From Micromonospora yangpuensis (GTDB lineage: Bacteria > Actinomycetota > Actinomycetes > Mycobacteriales > Micromonosporaceae), in NCBI RefSeq assembly GCF_900091615.1, contig NZ_FMIA01000002.1:4588001-4652000 (forward strand): a stretch of DNA of 64,000 bases, given 5' to 3'. The notes below the pieces were generated by a model, which saw nothing but the letters and a program-made list of their open reading frames with translations, had not been told where the DNA came from and ran no database searches. The position numbers and the translations under genes are program-made. Shown in pieces: positions 1 to 11,844 of this stretch. The number at the start of each line of letters is the position of its first letter. The first letter of the stretch is position 1.

Positions 1-1017
1 CTGACGGAGTTCCTTACCGACCAGCGGAGCTGGATGGCCGGTGTCGATGCGGCGCTGGCCCCGGTGGCCGAGTCGATCGAGACGTTCGTGCTCGGCGGCG
101 GCAAGCGGCTGCGCCCCGCGTTCGCGTACTGGGGCTACCGTGGGGCGGGCGGGATCGACTCCGACCAGGTGGTGACCGCCCTGGCGGCACTGGAGTTCGT
201 GCAGGCCAGCGCCCTGATCCACGATGACCTGATGGACCGCTCGGACACCCGGCGAGGCGAGCCGTCGGTGCACCGCAGCTTCGCTGCCCGGCACCGTCGC
301 GCCGGCTGGGGTGGGGACGCGGACGGCTTCGGCGACGCGGCGGCGATCCTCCTCGGTGACCTGTGCCTGGTCTGGTCGGACGAGTTGCTGCACTCGGCCG
401 GGTTGCCGCCGCAGACGGTCGCCCGGGCCCGCCCGGTCTTCGACGAGATGCGCACCGAGGTGACCGTGGGCCAGTACCTCGACGTGCTGACCCAGGCCAC
501 CGGCGACACCTCGCTGGAACGGGCCGGCAAGGTCGCCCGGTACAAGTCGGCGAAGTACACGGTCGAGCGGCCGTTGCTGCTGGGCGCCGCGCTGGCCGAC
601 GCGCCGGCGGACGTCCGGACGGCCTACTCGGCGTACGGTCTGCCGCTGGGCGAGGCCTTCCAGTTGCGCGACGACGTGCTGGGGGTGTTCGGCGATCCCG
701 CGCAGACCGGCAAACCGGCCGGGGACGACCTACGCGAGGGCAAGCGGACGTACCTGGTCGCGGCGGCGGTCGAGACGACCGACGACGCCGGTCGGGAGTT
801 GCTGCTGGGCCGGCTCGGCGACCCGGACCTGGACGAGGCGGGCGTGGCCGAGCTGCGGGAGCTGATCGTGGCGAGCGGGGCGCTGACCCGCGCCGAGCAG
901 CGGATCGTCACGCTCACCGACGCGGCGCTGGCCGCGTTGACCGCCGTCGACCTCGACACCGAGGCCCGGCAGGCACTTGTCGATCTCGCCATCGCCGCCA
1001 CCCGACGGGCCGACTGA
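1..1017 (+). CDS. Polyprenyl (geranylgeranyl-type) diphosphate synthase, 5' end cut by the window
   Basis: Trans-type prenyltransferase that would condense isopentenyl diphosphate onto allylic diphosphates in the cytoplasm, feeding isoprenoid products. Both aspartate-rich motifs are visible: the first, DDLMD, is about 64 residues after the first in-frame ATG (position 34), followed by RRGEPSVH; the second, DDVLGVFGD, is near residue 213 with the usual Lys and Asp-rich stretch after it (KPAGDDLREGKRT). The frame stays open to base 1 with plausible N-terminal residues (LTEFLTDQRSW), so the gene probably begins before the window. Chain length of the product cannot be read from the sequence. It is followed by convergent Rv2175c-like and pknL genes, the same association as idsA2 in M. 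tuberculosis. Confidence 0.9.
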   Translation: MTEFLTDQRSWMAGVDAALAPVAESIETFVLGGGKRLRPAFAYWGYRGAGGIDSDQVVTALAALEFVQASALIHDDLMDRSDTRRGEPSVHRSFAARHRRAGWGGDADGFGDAAAILLGDLCLVWSDELLHSAGLPPQTVARARPVFDEMRTEVTVGQYLDVLTQATGDTSLERAGKVARYKSAKYTVERPLLLGAALADAPADVRTAYSAYGLPLGEAFQLRDDVLGVFGDPAQTGKPAGDDLREGKRTYLVAAAVETTDDAGRELLLGRLGDPDLDEAGVAELRELIVASGALTRAEQRIVTLTDAALAALTAVDLDTEARQALVDLAIAATRRAD

Positions 1018-1123
1018 GCCCGCACCGGACCCCACCGGCCCCGGTCGACCCGACCATGTCCGATCTGGCACGGGCCGACCAGGACCGATCTGGCGCGGCC
1101 CGGCCAGGACCGGTGGGCGCCGG

Positions 1124-1531
1124 TCAGAAACCGAGCGCCTGGGCCCGGCGCTTGACCTCCCGGGCTAGGTCGCCACCGAGGGCTACCGCCGGGGTGCCGG
1201 GCAGCGTGTCGTCCGGCTCGTAGAGCCAGCGCAGCACGGCCTCGTCGTCGTAGCCGGCGTCGGCCAGCAGGTTGAGCACGCCGGGCAGATGCTTGAGCAC
1301 GGTCTCGTTGGCCACCAGGTCGGCGGGGATCCGGCGGACCCCGTCGCGGCGGACGGCGAGCAGCTCACGGTCCCGGATCCGCTGGTGGACCTTGCTGATC
1401 GGCAGGTCGAGACGCTCGGCGACATCGGGCAGGGTCAGCCAGCCGGCCGGATCGGTCGGTCCGGCCAGTTCGGTCGGCCCGGTGCGGTCGCGGCCGGTCG
1501 CGGCCTGGTCGGCGGGTACTGGTTCGGTCAC
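1124..1531 (-). CDS. Rv2175c-like DNA-binding protein
   Basis: Small protein of about 135 residues with a winged-helix/excisionase-like segment near residues 25-60 (WLTLPDVAERLDLPISKV) and a conserved C-terminal half (GVLNLLADAGYDDEAVLRW, ending QALGF). In mycobacteria Rv2175c is a DNA-binding protein phosphorylated by PknL, the kinase encoded next to it; here the gene lies divergently beside a pknL-type kinase, which supports the same identity. I chose the GTG at 1531, which has an AGGGTGA ribosome-binding sequence just upstream and gives a Thr/Glu-rich N-terminus; a longer frame reaches an ATG at 1621 but adds a low-quality Arg/Pro-rich leader. The Thr-rich N-terminus is a plausible phosphorylation region (inference). 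Confidence 0.8.
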   Translation of the reverse strand: MTEPVPADQAATGRDRTGPTELAGPTDPAGWLTLPDVAERLDLPISKVHQRIRDRELLAVRRDGVRRIPADLVANETVLKHLPGVLNLLADAGYDDEAVLRWLYEPDDTLPGTPAVALGGDLAREVKRRAQALGF

Positions 1532-1717
1532 CCGGTCACCCTGCCACGCGACCGGACGGCACGGCCACCGGCACCCCCACCCGAGGGCCGGCGGATGGGA
1601 TCCGACGGGACGCAGAGGCACCGTGAGCTGCTCTTACGTACGAGGACACCGGTTGTCGGAGGCTGGCTGTAGCATCCTGTTCTGCCCTGGCCCCCACAAG
1701 ACTTAGACTTCTCGCCG

Positions 1718-3700
1718 ATGGACACACAGGTCGCCGACACGCTGCTTGGCTCGCTGCTCGACGGGCGCTACCGCATCCGCGGTCGCGTGGCCCGTGGTGG
1801 CATGGCGACCGTGTACACCGCCACCGACGAGCGGCTCGAACGCACCGTGGCGGTCAAGATCATTCACCCGAGCCAGGCGCCCGAGGCACGCAACCGGCTG
1901 CCGGGCTTCGTGCAGCGGTTCACCGACGAGGCCAAGACGATCGCCCGGTTGACCCACCCCAACGTGGTGGCGGTCTACGACCAGGGCATCCACCGGGGCC
2001 TGCCGTACCTGGTCATGGAGTACGTCCGGGGTCGGACGCTGCGCGACGTGCTCGGCGAGCGGCGTCGGCTCAACCCGGACGAGGCGTTGGCCATCACCGA
2101 GCAGATGCTCGCCGCGCTCGCCGCCGCCCACCGGGCCGGGGTGGTGCACCGCGACGTCAAGCCGGAGAACGTGCTGGTCGCCGAGGCACCCACCGGCGGG
2201 CCGGCGAACCTGGTCGACAGCGTGGTCAAGGTCGCCGACTTCGGTCTGGCCCGGGCGGTGGAGGCCAGCGCGGACTCCGCCGACGGCAACCAGCTGATGG
2301 CCACCGTGGCGTACGTGGCCCCGGAGCTGGTCACCCACGGGCACGCCGATCCACGCACCGACGTGTACTCCGCCGGGATCGTGCTCTTCGAGATGCTCAC
2401 CGGTCGGGTGCCGTACGACGGGGACCGTCCGGTGGACGTGGCCTGGCAGCACGTCGACCGGGACGTGCCGGCCCCCTCGACCCTGGTGCCGGGGCTGCCC
2501 CGGGTGCTCGACGAGTTGGTCGGCCGGGCCACCCGACGGGACCCCGGCGCCCGCCCGACCGATGCCGGTGCCCTGCTCGCCGAGGTGCAGGTGGCCCGGG
2601 AGGACCTGGGCAACGCGAACACGCACACCGCGGTCATCCGGCGGGTGACCGACGACGTCACGCCGATCGCACAGCCGACCATGGCGGTCGCGGCGGTCCA
2701 ACCGGCGCAGCGGCCGTCCTGGGCCCGACTGCCGGAGGCCGAGGCCCGGCCGCACCGACGGCGGGCCGCACCGGAGCCGTCCGGCGTGGGGGCACGGCTG
2801 GCCACCGTCCGGGAACGGCTGGCTGCCGGCGCCCAGGGCCGGTTGGGCATCGCCGCCGTCATCGTGCTCCTCGGCCTGCTCGCCACCGCCGGTGGCTGGT
2901 GGTTCGGGGTGGGCCGCTACACGGTCGCGCCGGAGCTGACCAGCCTGACCAAGGCCGAGGCGGAGAACCGGGCCGACCGGGCCGGGTTCACCGTGGTCTA
3001 CGCCGACCCGCAGTTCGACGCGCAGGTCCCCCGGGACGGGGTGCTCCGCCAGGAGCCGGCGTCGGCCGGCCGGATCCTCAAGGGCGGGACGATCACCCTG
3101 ACCCTGTCGCTGGGCCCGGAGCAGTTCCCGGTGCCCGACGTGGTCGGCAAGGACTTCGAGCTGGCCGAGACGGACCTGCTCAACGCCCGGTTGGTGGTGG
3201 AGAAGGGCAGCGCCCGCTTCGACGACAGCCTGCCCAAGGGTGTGGTCGTGGAGACCAAGCCGAAGGCCGGCGAGGAGGTCCGCCCGGACACCAAGATCAC
3301 CGTCATCCTCAGCAAGGGCCGGGCCCCGATCACCGTGCCGAACCTGGTGGGCAAGAACCTCAACGACGCCCGCTCGACGCTGTCCGGGCTCGGCCTGGAG
3401 GTCTCCGAGGATTACCAGGACTCCGACAAGCCCCGGGACGAGATCCTCGACCAGGATCCCAAGAACGGCGCCGGTGTCGAGCGGGGCGCCAAGGTGACGC
3501 TCAAGATCAGCAAGGGTCCGCCACAGGTGGGTGTCCCCCGGGTCGTCGACCTGCCCTGTCAGCAGGCCAAGCAGCAGTTGGAGGGCCAGGGCTTCCCGGT
3601 CACCGTGCAGTTCAACCCCAACGGCACCGTCCGGTTCCAGAACCCGGGCGAGGGCACCCAGGTCCCGCCCGGCACCTCGATCACCATCGGATGTTTCTGA
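1718..3700 (+). CDS. pknL: Serine/threonine protein kinase with four PASTA domains, PknL type
   Basis: Membrane-anchored Hanks-type kinase. The cytoplasmic kinase domain occupies about residues 15-290: glycine loop GRVARGGMATVY, catalytic HRDVKPEN, DFGLA and an APE element. A juxtamembrane linker of about 85 residues leads to one transmembrane helix near residues 373-395 (AAVIVLLGLLATAGGWWFG), then four PASTA repeats outside the cell, the last three starting near FPVPDVVG, ITVPNLVG and VGVPRVVD. PASTA domains in this family bind peptidoglycan fragments and link wall state to phosphorylation. Divergent from the Rv2175c-like gene, its likely substrate. M. tuberculosis PknL lacks PASTA repeats, whereas corynebacterial PknL has them. 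The deoxyribonuclease gene begins 2 bp after the stop, so the two are probably co-transcribed. Confidence 0.92.
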   Translation: MDTQVADTLLGSLLDGRYRIRGRVARGGMATVYTATDERLERTVAVKIIHPSQAPEARNRLPGFVQRFTDEAKTIARLTHPNVVAVYDQGIHRGLPYLVMEYVRGRTLRDVLGERRRLNPDEALAITEQMLAALAAAHRAGVVHRDVKPENVLVAEAPTGGPANLVDSVVKVADFGLARAVEASADSADGNQLMATVAYVAPELVTHGHADPRTDVYSAGIVLFEMLTGRVPYDGDRPVDVAWQHVDRDVPAPSTLVPGLPRVLDELVGRATRRDPGARPTDAGALLAEVQVAREDLGNANTHTAVIRRVTDDVTPIAQPTMAVAAVQPAQRPSWARLPEAEARPHRRRAAPEPSGVGARLATVRERLAAGAQGRLGIAAVIVLLGLLATAGGWWFGVGRYTVAPELTSLTKAEAENRADRAGFTVVYADPQFDAQVPRDGVLRQEPASAGRILKGGTITLTLSLGPEQFPVPDVVGKDFELAETDLLNARLVVEKGSARFDDSLPKGVVVETKPKAGEEVRPDTKITVILSKGRAPITVPNLVGKNLNDARSTLSGLGLEVSEDYQDSDKPRDEILDQDPKNGAGVERGAKVTLKISKGPPQVGVPRVVDLPCQQAKQQLEGQGFPVTVQFNPNGTVRFQNPGEGTQVPPGTSITIGCF

Positions 3701-3702
3701 CC

Positions 3703-4611
3703 ATGTCACCGCCCGCCGGCCCGACCGGCCAGCCAGCCCCGGACCGGGCCACCCCGGACCGGCCCGTCGGGGCGCACACGCCGACCTCCGGCGGCCTGGC
3801 GAAGGCCACCCTGCCGTACGTCGACGCGACCGGTGCCGAGGTGGCGCAGGTCTACGTCGGCAACTCCCGGGGCTGGGCGCTGCCGCCCGGCGACCCGGGT
3901 CAGGACGCGCTGTTCCGCACCGGTTGCGCCGAGCGCGGGCTGCCGGTCTTCATCCACGCCTCGCTGCTGGTCAACCTCGGCTCCCCCACCGCCGAGACGG
4001 TCCGCCGGTCGGCCGAGACCCTGGCCCACGCGCTGCGCCGGGGTGCGGCGATCGGGGCGCAGGGCGTGGTCTTCCACGCCGGCAGCGCGGTCGACGCCGG
4101 GCACGCCGAGGCGGCACTACGGCAGGTACGCGAGGCGTTGCTGCCGCTGCTCGACGAGGCGATGGCAGCCGAGGGCCCCCGGCTGCTGGTCGAGCCGAGC
4201 GCCGGCGGCGGGCGGTCGCTCGCCTCCCGGGTCGAGCACCTCGGCCCGTACCTCGACGCGGTGGACCGGCACCCCTGGCTCGGGGTCTGCTTCGACACCT
4301 GTCACGCCTGGGCTGCCGGGCACGACCTGGCCGCCGAGGGCGGAATGACCGCGACGCTGGACACCCTGGCGGCGACGGTGGGCGCGGACCGGCTCCGACT
4401 GGTGCACGCCAACGACTCGAAGGACCTCTGCGGCTCCACCCGGGACCGGCACGAGACCATCGGCAAGGGCAGCATCGGCGAGCCGGCCTTCGCCGAGCTG
4501 ATGACGCATCCGGCCACCGCCGGCGTACCGGTGCTGGTGGAGACGCCTGGTGGCGACCGGGGTGCGGGGCACGCGGCGGACATCACCACCCTCAGACGCC
4601 TGCGTCCCTGA
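3703..4611 (+). CDS. nfo: Deoxyribonuclease IV (AP endonuclease family 2)
   Basis: About 302 residues, a xylose-isomerase-like TIM barrel. AP endonucleases of this family cut DNA 5' to abasic sites using three zinc ions in base-excision repair. Ligand-type segments are visible: VFHAGSAVD, LLVEPSAGGG (Glu), GVCFDTCHAWAAGHD (Asp and His pair), LVHANDSKD and RHETIGKGSIG, ending in a VLVETPGG segment. The ATG at 3703 starts 2 bp after the pknL stop; an in-frame ATG at 3691 would overlap pknL. The 3' end lies inside the left arm of a strong hairpin shared with the convergent aldolase gene. Confidence 0.88.
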   Translation: MSPPAGPTGQPAPDRATPDRPVGAHTPTSGGLAKATLPYVDATGAEVAQVYVGNSRGWALPPGDPGQDALFRTGCAERGLPVFIHASLLVNLGSPTAETVRRSAETLAHALRRGAAIGAQGVVFHAGSAVDAGHAEAALRQVREALLPLLDEAMAAEGPRLLVEPSAGGGRSLASRVEHLGPYLDAVDRHPWLGVCFDTCHAWAAGHDLAAEGGMTATLDTLAATVGADRLRLVHANDSKDLCGSTRDRHETIGKGSIGEPAFAELMTHPATAGVPVLVETPGGDRGAGHAADITTLRRLRP

Positions 4612-4636
4612 CCCCGCAGGGCCAGGGACGCAGGCG
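4597..4636. terminator. Bidirectional hairpin between nfo and the aldolase gene
   Basis: Perfect 14-bp arms, CGCCTGCGTCCCTG at 4597-4610 and its complement at 4623-4636, with a 12-base loop. It overlaps the last codons of nfo and sits 10 bp from the stop of the convergent gene, so it can end both transcripts. No T-tract, as is usual for high-GC actinomycete hairpins. Confidence 0.75.
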
Positions 4637-4645
4637 GCGTCGCGG

Positions 4646-5670
4646 TCAGCCGCGCAGGATCCGGGTCAACACCCCGGCCGCCCGGTCGACGCCGTCGTCG
4701 TCGAGGTCCAGGTGGGTGACCAGGCGGGCGATGCGGGGACCGAGCACCGAGATCAACACCCCGTCGGCCCGGGCCGCGGCAGCCAGGCCGGGCGCGTCCA
4801 GCGTCGACTTGCTCAGATCCAGCGGTACGAGGTTGCTCCGCACCGTGCCTGCGAGCACCCCGAACGGGGCGACCGCCTCGGCGAGCCGGGCCGCCCGGAC
4901 ATGGTCCTCGGCGAGCCGCTCGACGTGGTGGGCCAGGGCGTACCGGCCGGCCGCGGCGAGGATCCCGGCCTGCCGCATGCCACCGCCCAACCGTTTACGG
5001 ATCGTCCGGGCCCGCTCGATCTTCTCGGCGCTGCCCACCACCACCGAGCCGACCGGCGCGCCCAGGCCCTTGGAGAGGCAGACCGAGAGGGTGTCGAAGA
5101 GCCCGCCGTAGGTGTGCAGGGGCACCCCGTCCGCGACGTGGGCATGCCAGATCCGGGCCCCGTCACAGTGCAGGGCGATCCCCGCGTCGTCGACGATCCG
5201 GCGCAGTTCCCGGAGGGTGGCCAGCGGGATGATCCCGCCGCCGCCCCGGTTGTGGGTCTGCTCGACGGCGACCGCCCGGGTCGGCACCGCGTGATAGCCG
5301 CCCGCCGGGCGGATCATCGCCGCGACGACCTCCGGATCGACGTCCGCGCCAACAGGTGACCAGGTCCGGGTGGAGATGCCACCGTACGCGGCGGCGGCAC
5401 CCACCTCGTAGGTGACGATGTGCGCGTCGGCGTCGCAGAGCAGTTCCTCTCCGGGCGGCACCAGCAGTTGCAGGGCGATCTGGTTGGCCATCGAGCCGGT
5501 CGGGGCGAACAGCGCCGCCTCGTGCCCGAACAACGCGGCGACCTCGGCCTCCAACGCGTTGACGCTGGGGTCCTCGCCGTACACGTCGTCGCCGACCTCG
5601 GCCCCGGCCATCGCGGCACGCATCCCCGGCGTCGGCCGGGTCACCGTGTCCGAACGCAGATCCACCAGCT

Positions 5671-5683
<13 letters not shown>
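4646..5683 (-). CDS. Low-specificity L-threonine aldolase family (PLP enzyme)
   Basis: About 345 residues. Fold-type I PLP enzyme that would cleave L-threonine or allo-threonine to glycine and acetaldehyde. It opens with the family signature [15 protein letters not shown], followed by GDDVYGEDP, the cofactor-stacking region [10 protein letters not shown], the Asp of [10 protein letters not shown] and the Schiff-base lysine in [12 protein letters not shown]. The start is a GTG at 5683 preceded by AAGGGAAGCAGA; an in-frame ATG upstream (5731) lies inside a tandem repeat and is unlikely. The repeat duplicates this ribosome-binding site and start codon 64 bp upstream, where it opens a different frame. 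Confidence 0.88.
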
Positions 5684-7920
<2,237 letters not shown>

Positions 7921-8027
7921 CGGCCCTCCCCGTCGGTGTGCGTGGCCCGGGTCGTCGCGACCCGGGTCGAGCCGCGAGTCTGCCACATCGACCCCCTTGC
8001 ATGTGGAGCCGTTCGGGGACAAACTTT

Positions 8028-8046
8028 CTGTTAACTTTTCTAACAG
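8028..8046. promoter_or_regulatory. Inverted repeat upstream of the LPMO gene, possible operator
   Basis: CTGTTA, seven bases, TAACAG, directly upstream of the GGAGG of the LPMO gene and preceded by AAACTTTC. It is strongly AT-rich against the GC-rich background. The convergent chitinase gene has a related element (GGAAA-TTTCC at 11349-11359 with TAACTGT beside it), suggesting a common regulator. Inference only. Confidence 0.45.
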
Positions 8047-8059
8047 TAGGAGGTGTCAG

Positions 8060-9088
8060 ATGAATCGACGCCGTACCGCACTGATCGCCACCGGGCTCGG
8101 TGGCCTCCCCGTCCTGCTCACGCTCACCCTGACCGGCCAGGCCGGGGCGCACGGCAGCATGCAGTCCCCGGCCAGCCGGACGTACACCTGTTTCCTGGAG
8201 GGGGCGGAGAGCCCGGACTCCGCCGCCTGCCGCGCGGCGATCGCCACCGGCGGCACCCAGGCGGTGTACGACTGGCACGAGGTCAACATCGCCAACGCCG
8301 CCGGCAACCACCGGCAGCTCATCCCGGACGGCCGGCTGTGCAGCGCCAACCGGGACAAGTACCGCGGCTTCGACCTGACCCGCGCCGACTGGCCGGCCAC
8401 CGCACTGCCCTCCGGCGGCACCTGGAGCTTCGCCTACCGGGCCACCGCCGCGCACCGGGGCACCTTCCAGCTGTACCTCACCCGCACCGGGTACGACCCG
8501 ACCCGGCCGTTGCGCTGGGCCGACCTGGAACTGTTCCACACCGCCACCGATCCGACGCTCAGTGACGGGGCGTACCGGATGACCGCCCGACTGCCCCAGC
8601 GTGCCGGGCGACACCTGGTCTACTCCATCTGGCAACGCTCGGACAGCCCGGAGGCCTTCTACACCTGCTCCGACGTCACCTTCGGCGGCACACCCCCGCC
8701 CACTCCCCCGCCGCCCACCACCACACCCCCGACGTTTCCCCCGCCGCCGACCACCGCCCCACCGACGTTTCCCCCGCCGCCGACCACCGCCCCACCGACG
8801 TTTCCCCCGCCGCCCACCACCGCCCCACCGACCACCGCGCCGCCCACGTTTCCTCCGTCGCCGACCACCGCGCCGCCGCCGACCAGCACCGCGCCGCCTA
8901 CGTTTCCCCCGTCGCCGACCACCGCGCCGCCGCCGGGTCCGTCGACCTGGCGGGCGAACGTGGCGTACGCGGTCGACGCCCTGGTCAGCTACGCCGGCCG
9001 GACGTACCGCTGCCGGCAGGCACACACCTCGCTCACCGGCTGGGAACCACCAAACGTGCCGGCGCTCTGGCTACCGGTATCCACCTGA
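8060..9088 (+). CDS. Secreted AA10 lytic polysaccharide monooxygenase with a C-terminal CBM5/12
   Basis: 342 residues, secreted. The signal peptide ends after GQAGA, leaving His1 as the mature N-terminus (HGSMQSPASR), the hallmark of the copper histidine brace; the second His is in TAAHRGTFQLY and the axial Phe in EAFYTCSDVTF. The catalytic domain runs to about residue 210. A repetitive Pro/Thr linker follows (about residues 213-295, FPPPPTTAPPT units), then a CBM5/12 chitin-binding module of about 46 residues (WRANVAYAVDALVSYAGRTY). It would oxidatively cleave chitin and work with the chitinase encoded convergently 0.6 kb away. Start ATG has GGAGG at 8049-8053. Confidence 0.93.
   Translation: MNRRRTALIATGLGGLPVLLTLTLTGQAGAHGSMQSPASRTYTCFLEGAESPDSAACRAAIATGGTQAVYDWHEVNIANAAGNHRQLIPDGRLCSANRDKYRGFDLTRADWPATALPSGGTWSFAYRATAAHRGTFQLYLTRTGYDPTRPLRWADLELFHTATDPTLSDGAYRMTARLPQRAGRHLVYSIWQRSDSPEAFYTCSDVTFGGTPPPTPPPPTTTPPTFPPPPTTAPPTFPPPPTTAPPTFPPPPTTAPPTTAPPTFPPSPTTAPPPTSTAPPTFPPSPTTAPPPGPSTWRANVAYAVDALVSYAGRTYRCRQAHTSLTGWEPPNVPALWLPVST
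8694..8930 (+). repeat. Pro/Thr linker tandem repeat inside the LPMO gene
   Basis: Imperfect repeats of about 33 bp encoding FPPPPTTAPPT-like units, with a variant (FPPSPTTAPPP) at the 3' end. They code for the flexible linker between the catalytic and chitin-binding modules. Slippage here would change linker length without breaking the frame. Confidence 0.85.
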
Positions 9089-9216
9089 CGCACGCCCACA
9101 CCCGCAGGCACCCCCTTGCAGGTACGCCCCGAACACCTGACCTGATCGGACTGATCGGCCCGGCACGCTGGACGCGCCGGGCCGATCACCGCCACCCACG
9201 CGTCGGGTCCGGCGTT

Positions 9217-9291
9217 GATCGACACTCGTTCAGGGACAAAGGGCCCTCCCGGGCACCTGACGCCCCCGATATCCCGGAACGAGTGCCGATC
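9217..9291. repeat. Long inverted repeat with CACTCGTTCAGGGA-type arms
   Basis: 20-base arms at 9217-9236 and 9272-9291 that match with two mismatches, around a 35-base centre. The arm core CTCGTTCAGGGA recurs in the inverted repeat at 23964-24025. Both lie between convergent genes, so a role as transcription end hairpin is likely; the shared sequence suggests a repeat family. Confidence 0.8.
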
Positions 9292-9656
9292 ATGAATCGC
9301 CCCCACGAGCGACCGGGATAAAGGGTGTCGGTGTGGAGGCGGCGGAGCCCCGGCAGGGTCGTCGACTGTGACGACCCGATAGCGCCACGGGGAGACGCCG
9401 TCATAGATGTTGCGCAACTTCCAGGATGATGTCCCCACCTGCCCGCCCGAGACCACCACAACAGGGAAACTGTCGCCTGACCGCCGAGGTCGCTAGGGGC
9501 GGATGGGGGATGGGGTGGTGCACCCGTGGGCAGCAACTGGCCGGGATCGGCCGGCGTCTGGGGCATACGCCGAGCCTCGGGCTGACGTCGCCGGAGCCCT
9601 GGGGCGAGGCGGAGCCGGTCCGCGTGGCCGCGAGAAGGGCCCCCTGCCAGCCCGCT

Positions 9657-9712
9657 GGTGAGAAGGGTGCCCTTCTCTACCGAAAGCGTTAACAGGGGGC
9701 CCTTCCTTACAC
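9657..9712 (+). repeat. Dispersed repeat, copy 1 (GTTAACAGGGGGCCCTTCC type)
   Basis: About 55 bp containing the hairpin GAGAAGGG/CCCTTCTC and the core GCGTTAACAGGGGGCCC. It ends 1 bp before the chitinase stop codon. About 90% identical, in the opposite orientation, to 45947-45999. The upstream string AAGGGCCCCCTG (9635-9646) is the perfect complement of its 3' end, so a larger stem is possible. Confidence 0.85.
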
Positions 9713-9713
9713 C

Positions 9714-11327
<1,614 letters not shown>

Positions 11328-11345
11328 GCGCGTCTCCTCAAACAG

Positions 11346-11364
11346 TTAGGAAAGTTTCCAATAA
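11346..11364. promoter_or_regulatory. Palindromic element upstream of the chitinase gene, possible operator
   Basis: TTAGGAAAGTTTCCAATAA, with the perfect core GGAAA-G-TTTCC (11349-11359), AT-rich and about 20 bp before the chitinase start. It shares the AAACTTTC and TAAC(A/T)GT strings with the region upstream of the LPMO gene. Probably a site for a regulator of polysaccharide use (inference). Confidence 0.5.
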
Positions 11365-11517
11365 CGATGCTGAGACGCTACTCACGGGTTCATCAATTCG
11401 TCAAGATGCACGCGCTTCGATCCCTGCCGAACCCGGGATCCACTGTCCTCTTGCCACGCTGTGCCACCGTGGTCGACACGAAACGTGTTTCAGCTGGAGG
11501 GCGCTGGAGGGCGACTG

Positions 11518-11844
11518 ATGGCTCGACTGGTGATCGCGGTGGATCCGGCCACGGGCATTTCGCCCACCACGCTGGCGCGGACCTGGGAGGACGACGACGA
11601 GGCAGCCGCGCTGGGCACGGCGTCGCTGCACCGACCCGGCCCCGGCACCTTCTGGCCGGGACCGGCCGAGCTGGTCTGGGTGCCGTTGGCGGTCAACCTG
11701 GCCAGCACCCTGCTGTACGACCTGATCCGCCGCCTGGTGACTAAGCAACGCCCGCCGGTGGACGTCACGGAGTTGGAGCTGGTCGAGACGGTCTCCGGCG
11801 ACGACCGGGTGGTGGTGATACGCCTGCGCCGGAGCCGTCGGTGA
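11518..11844 (+). CDS. Small partner protein of the CHAT-STAND system, EACC1-like
   Basis: 108 residues: a predicted beta/alpha N-terminal half (MARLVIAVDPATGISPTTLA), an amphipathic or weakly hydrophobic helix (LVWVPLAVNLASTLLYDLI, about residues 52-70), then two beta strands (DVTELELVET, DDRVVVIRLRR). Layout, size and position directly before a CHAT/STAND effector resemble the effector-associated constant component proteins described for actinobacterial conflict systems; I base this on architecture, not an alignment. The last four bases are shared with the next start (GTGA), so the two proteins are translationally coupled. GGAGG-like sequence (GCTGGAGGGCGACTG) precedes the ATG. The function is probably to hold or signal to the effector. 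Confidence 0.7.
   Translation: MARLVIAVDPATGISPTTLARTWEDDDEAAALGTASLHRPGPGTFWPGPAELVWVPLAVNLASTLLYDLIRRLVTKQRPPVDVTELELVETVSGDDRVVVIRLRRSRR

Larger units (their letters stand above)
9089..9713. other. Convergent intergenic region with two repeat elements, no convincing gene
   Basis: 625 bp between the LPMO and chitinase stops. It holds a long inverted repeat (9217-9291) and a dispersed repeat ending at the chitinase stop (9657-9712). A minus-strand open stretch at about 9280-9459 (ending about SWKLRNIYDGVSPWRYRVV) looks protein-like but has no start context and could be a decayed gene; I cannot assign it. Confidence 0.6.

Noticed and set aside
1703..3709. Long open frame antisense to pknL (668 residues)
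   Set aside because: GC-rich genes in this genome leave long open frames on the opposite strand. It has no ribosome-binding site, its composition is His/Gly/Arg-heavy with no domain, and the pknL frame has a full kinase and PASTA domains.
9089..9713. A prophage or integrase scar in the LPMO-chitinase gap
   Set aside because: The gap has repeats but no integrase-type frame, no tRNA and no attachment-site pair.
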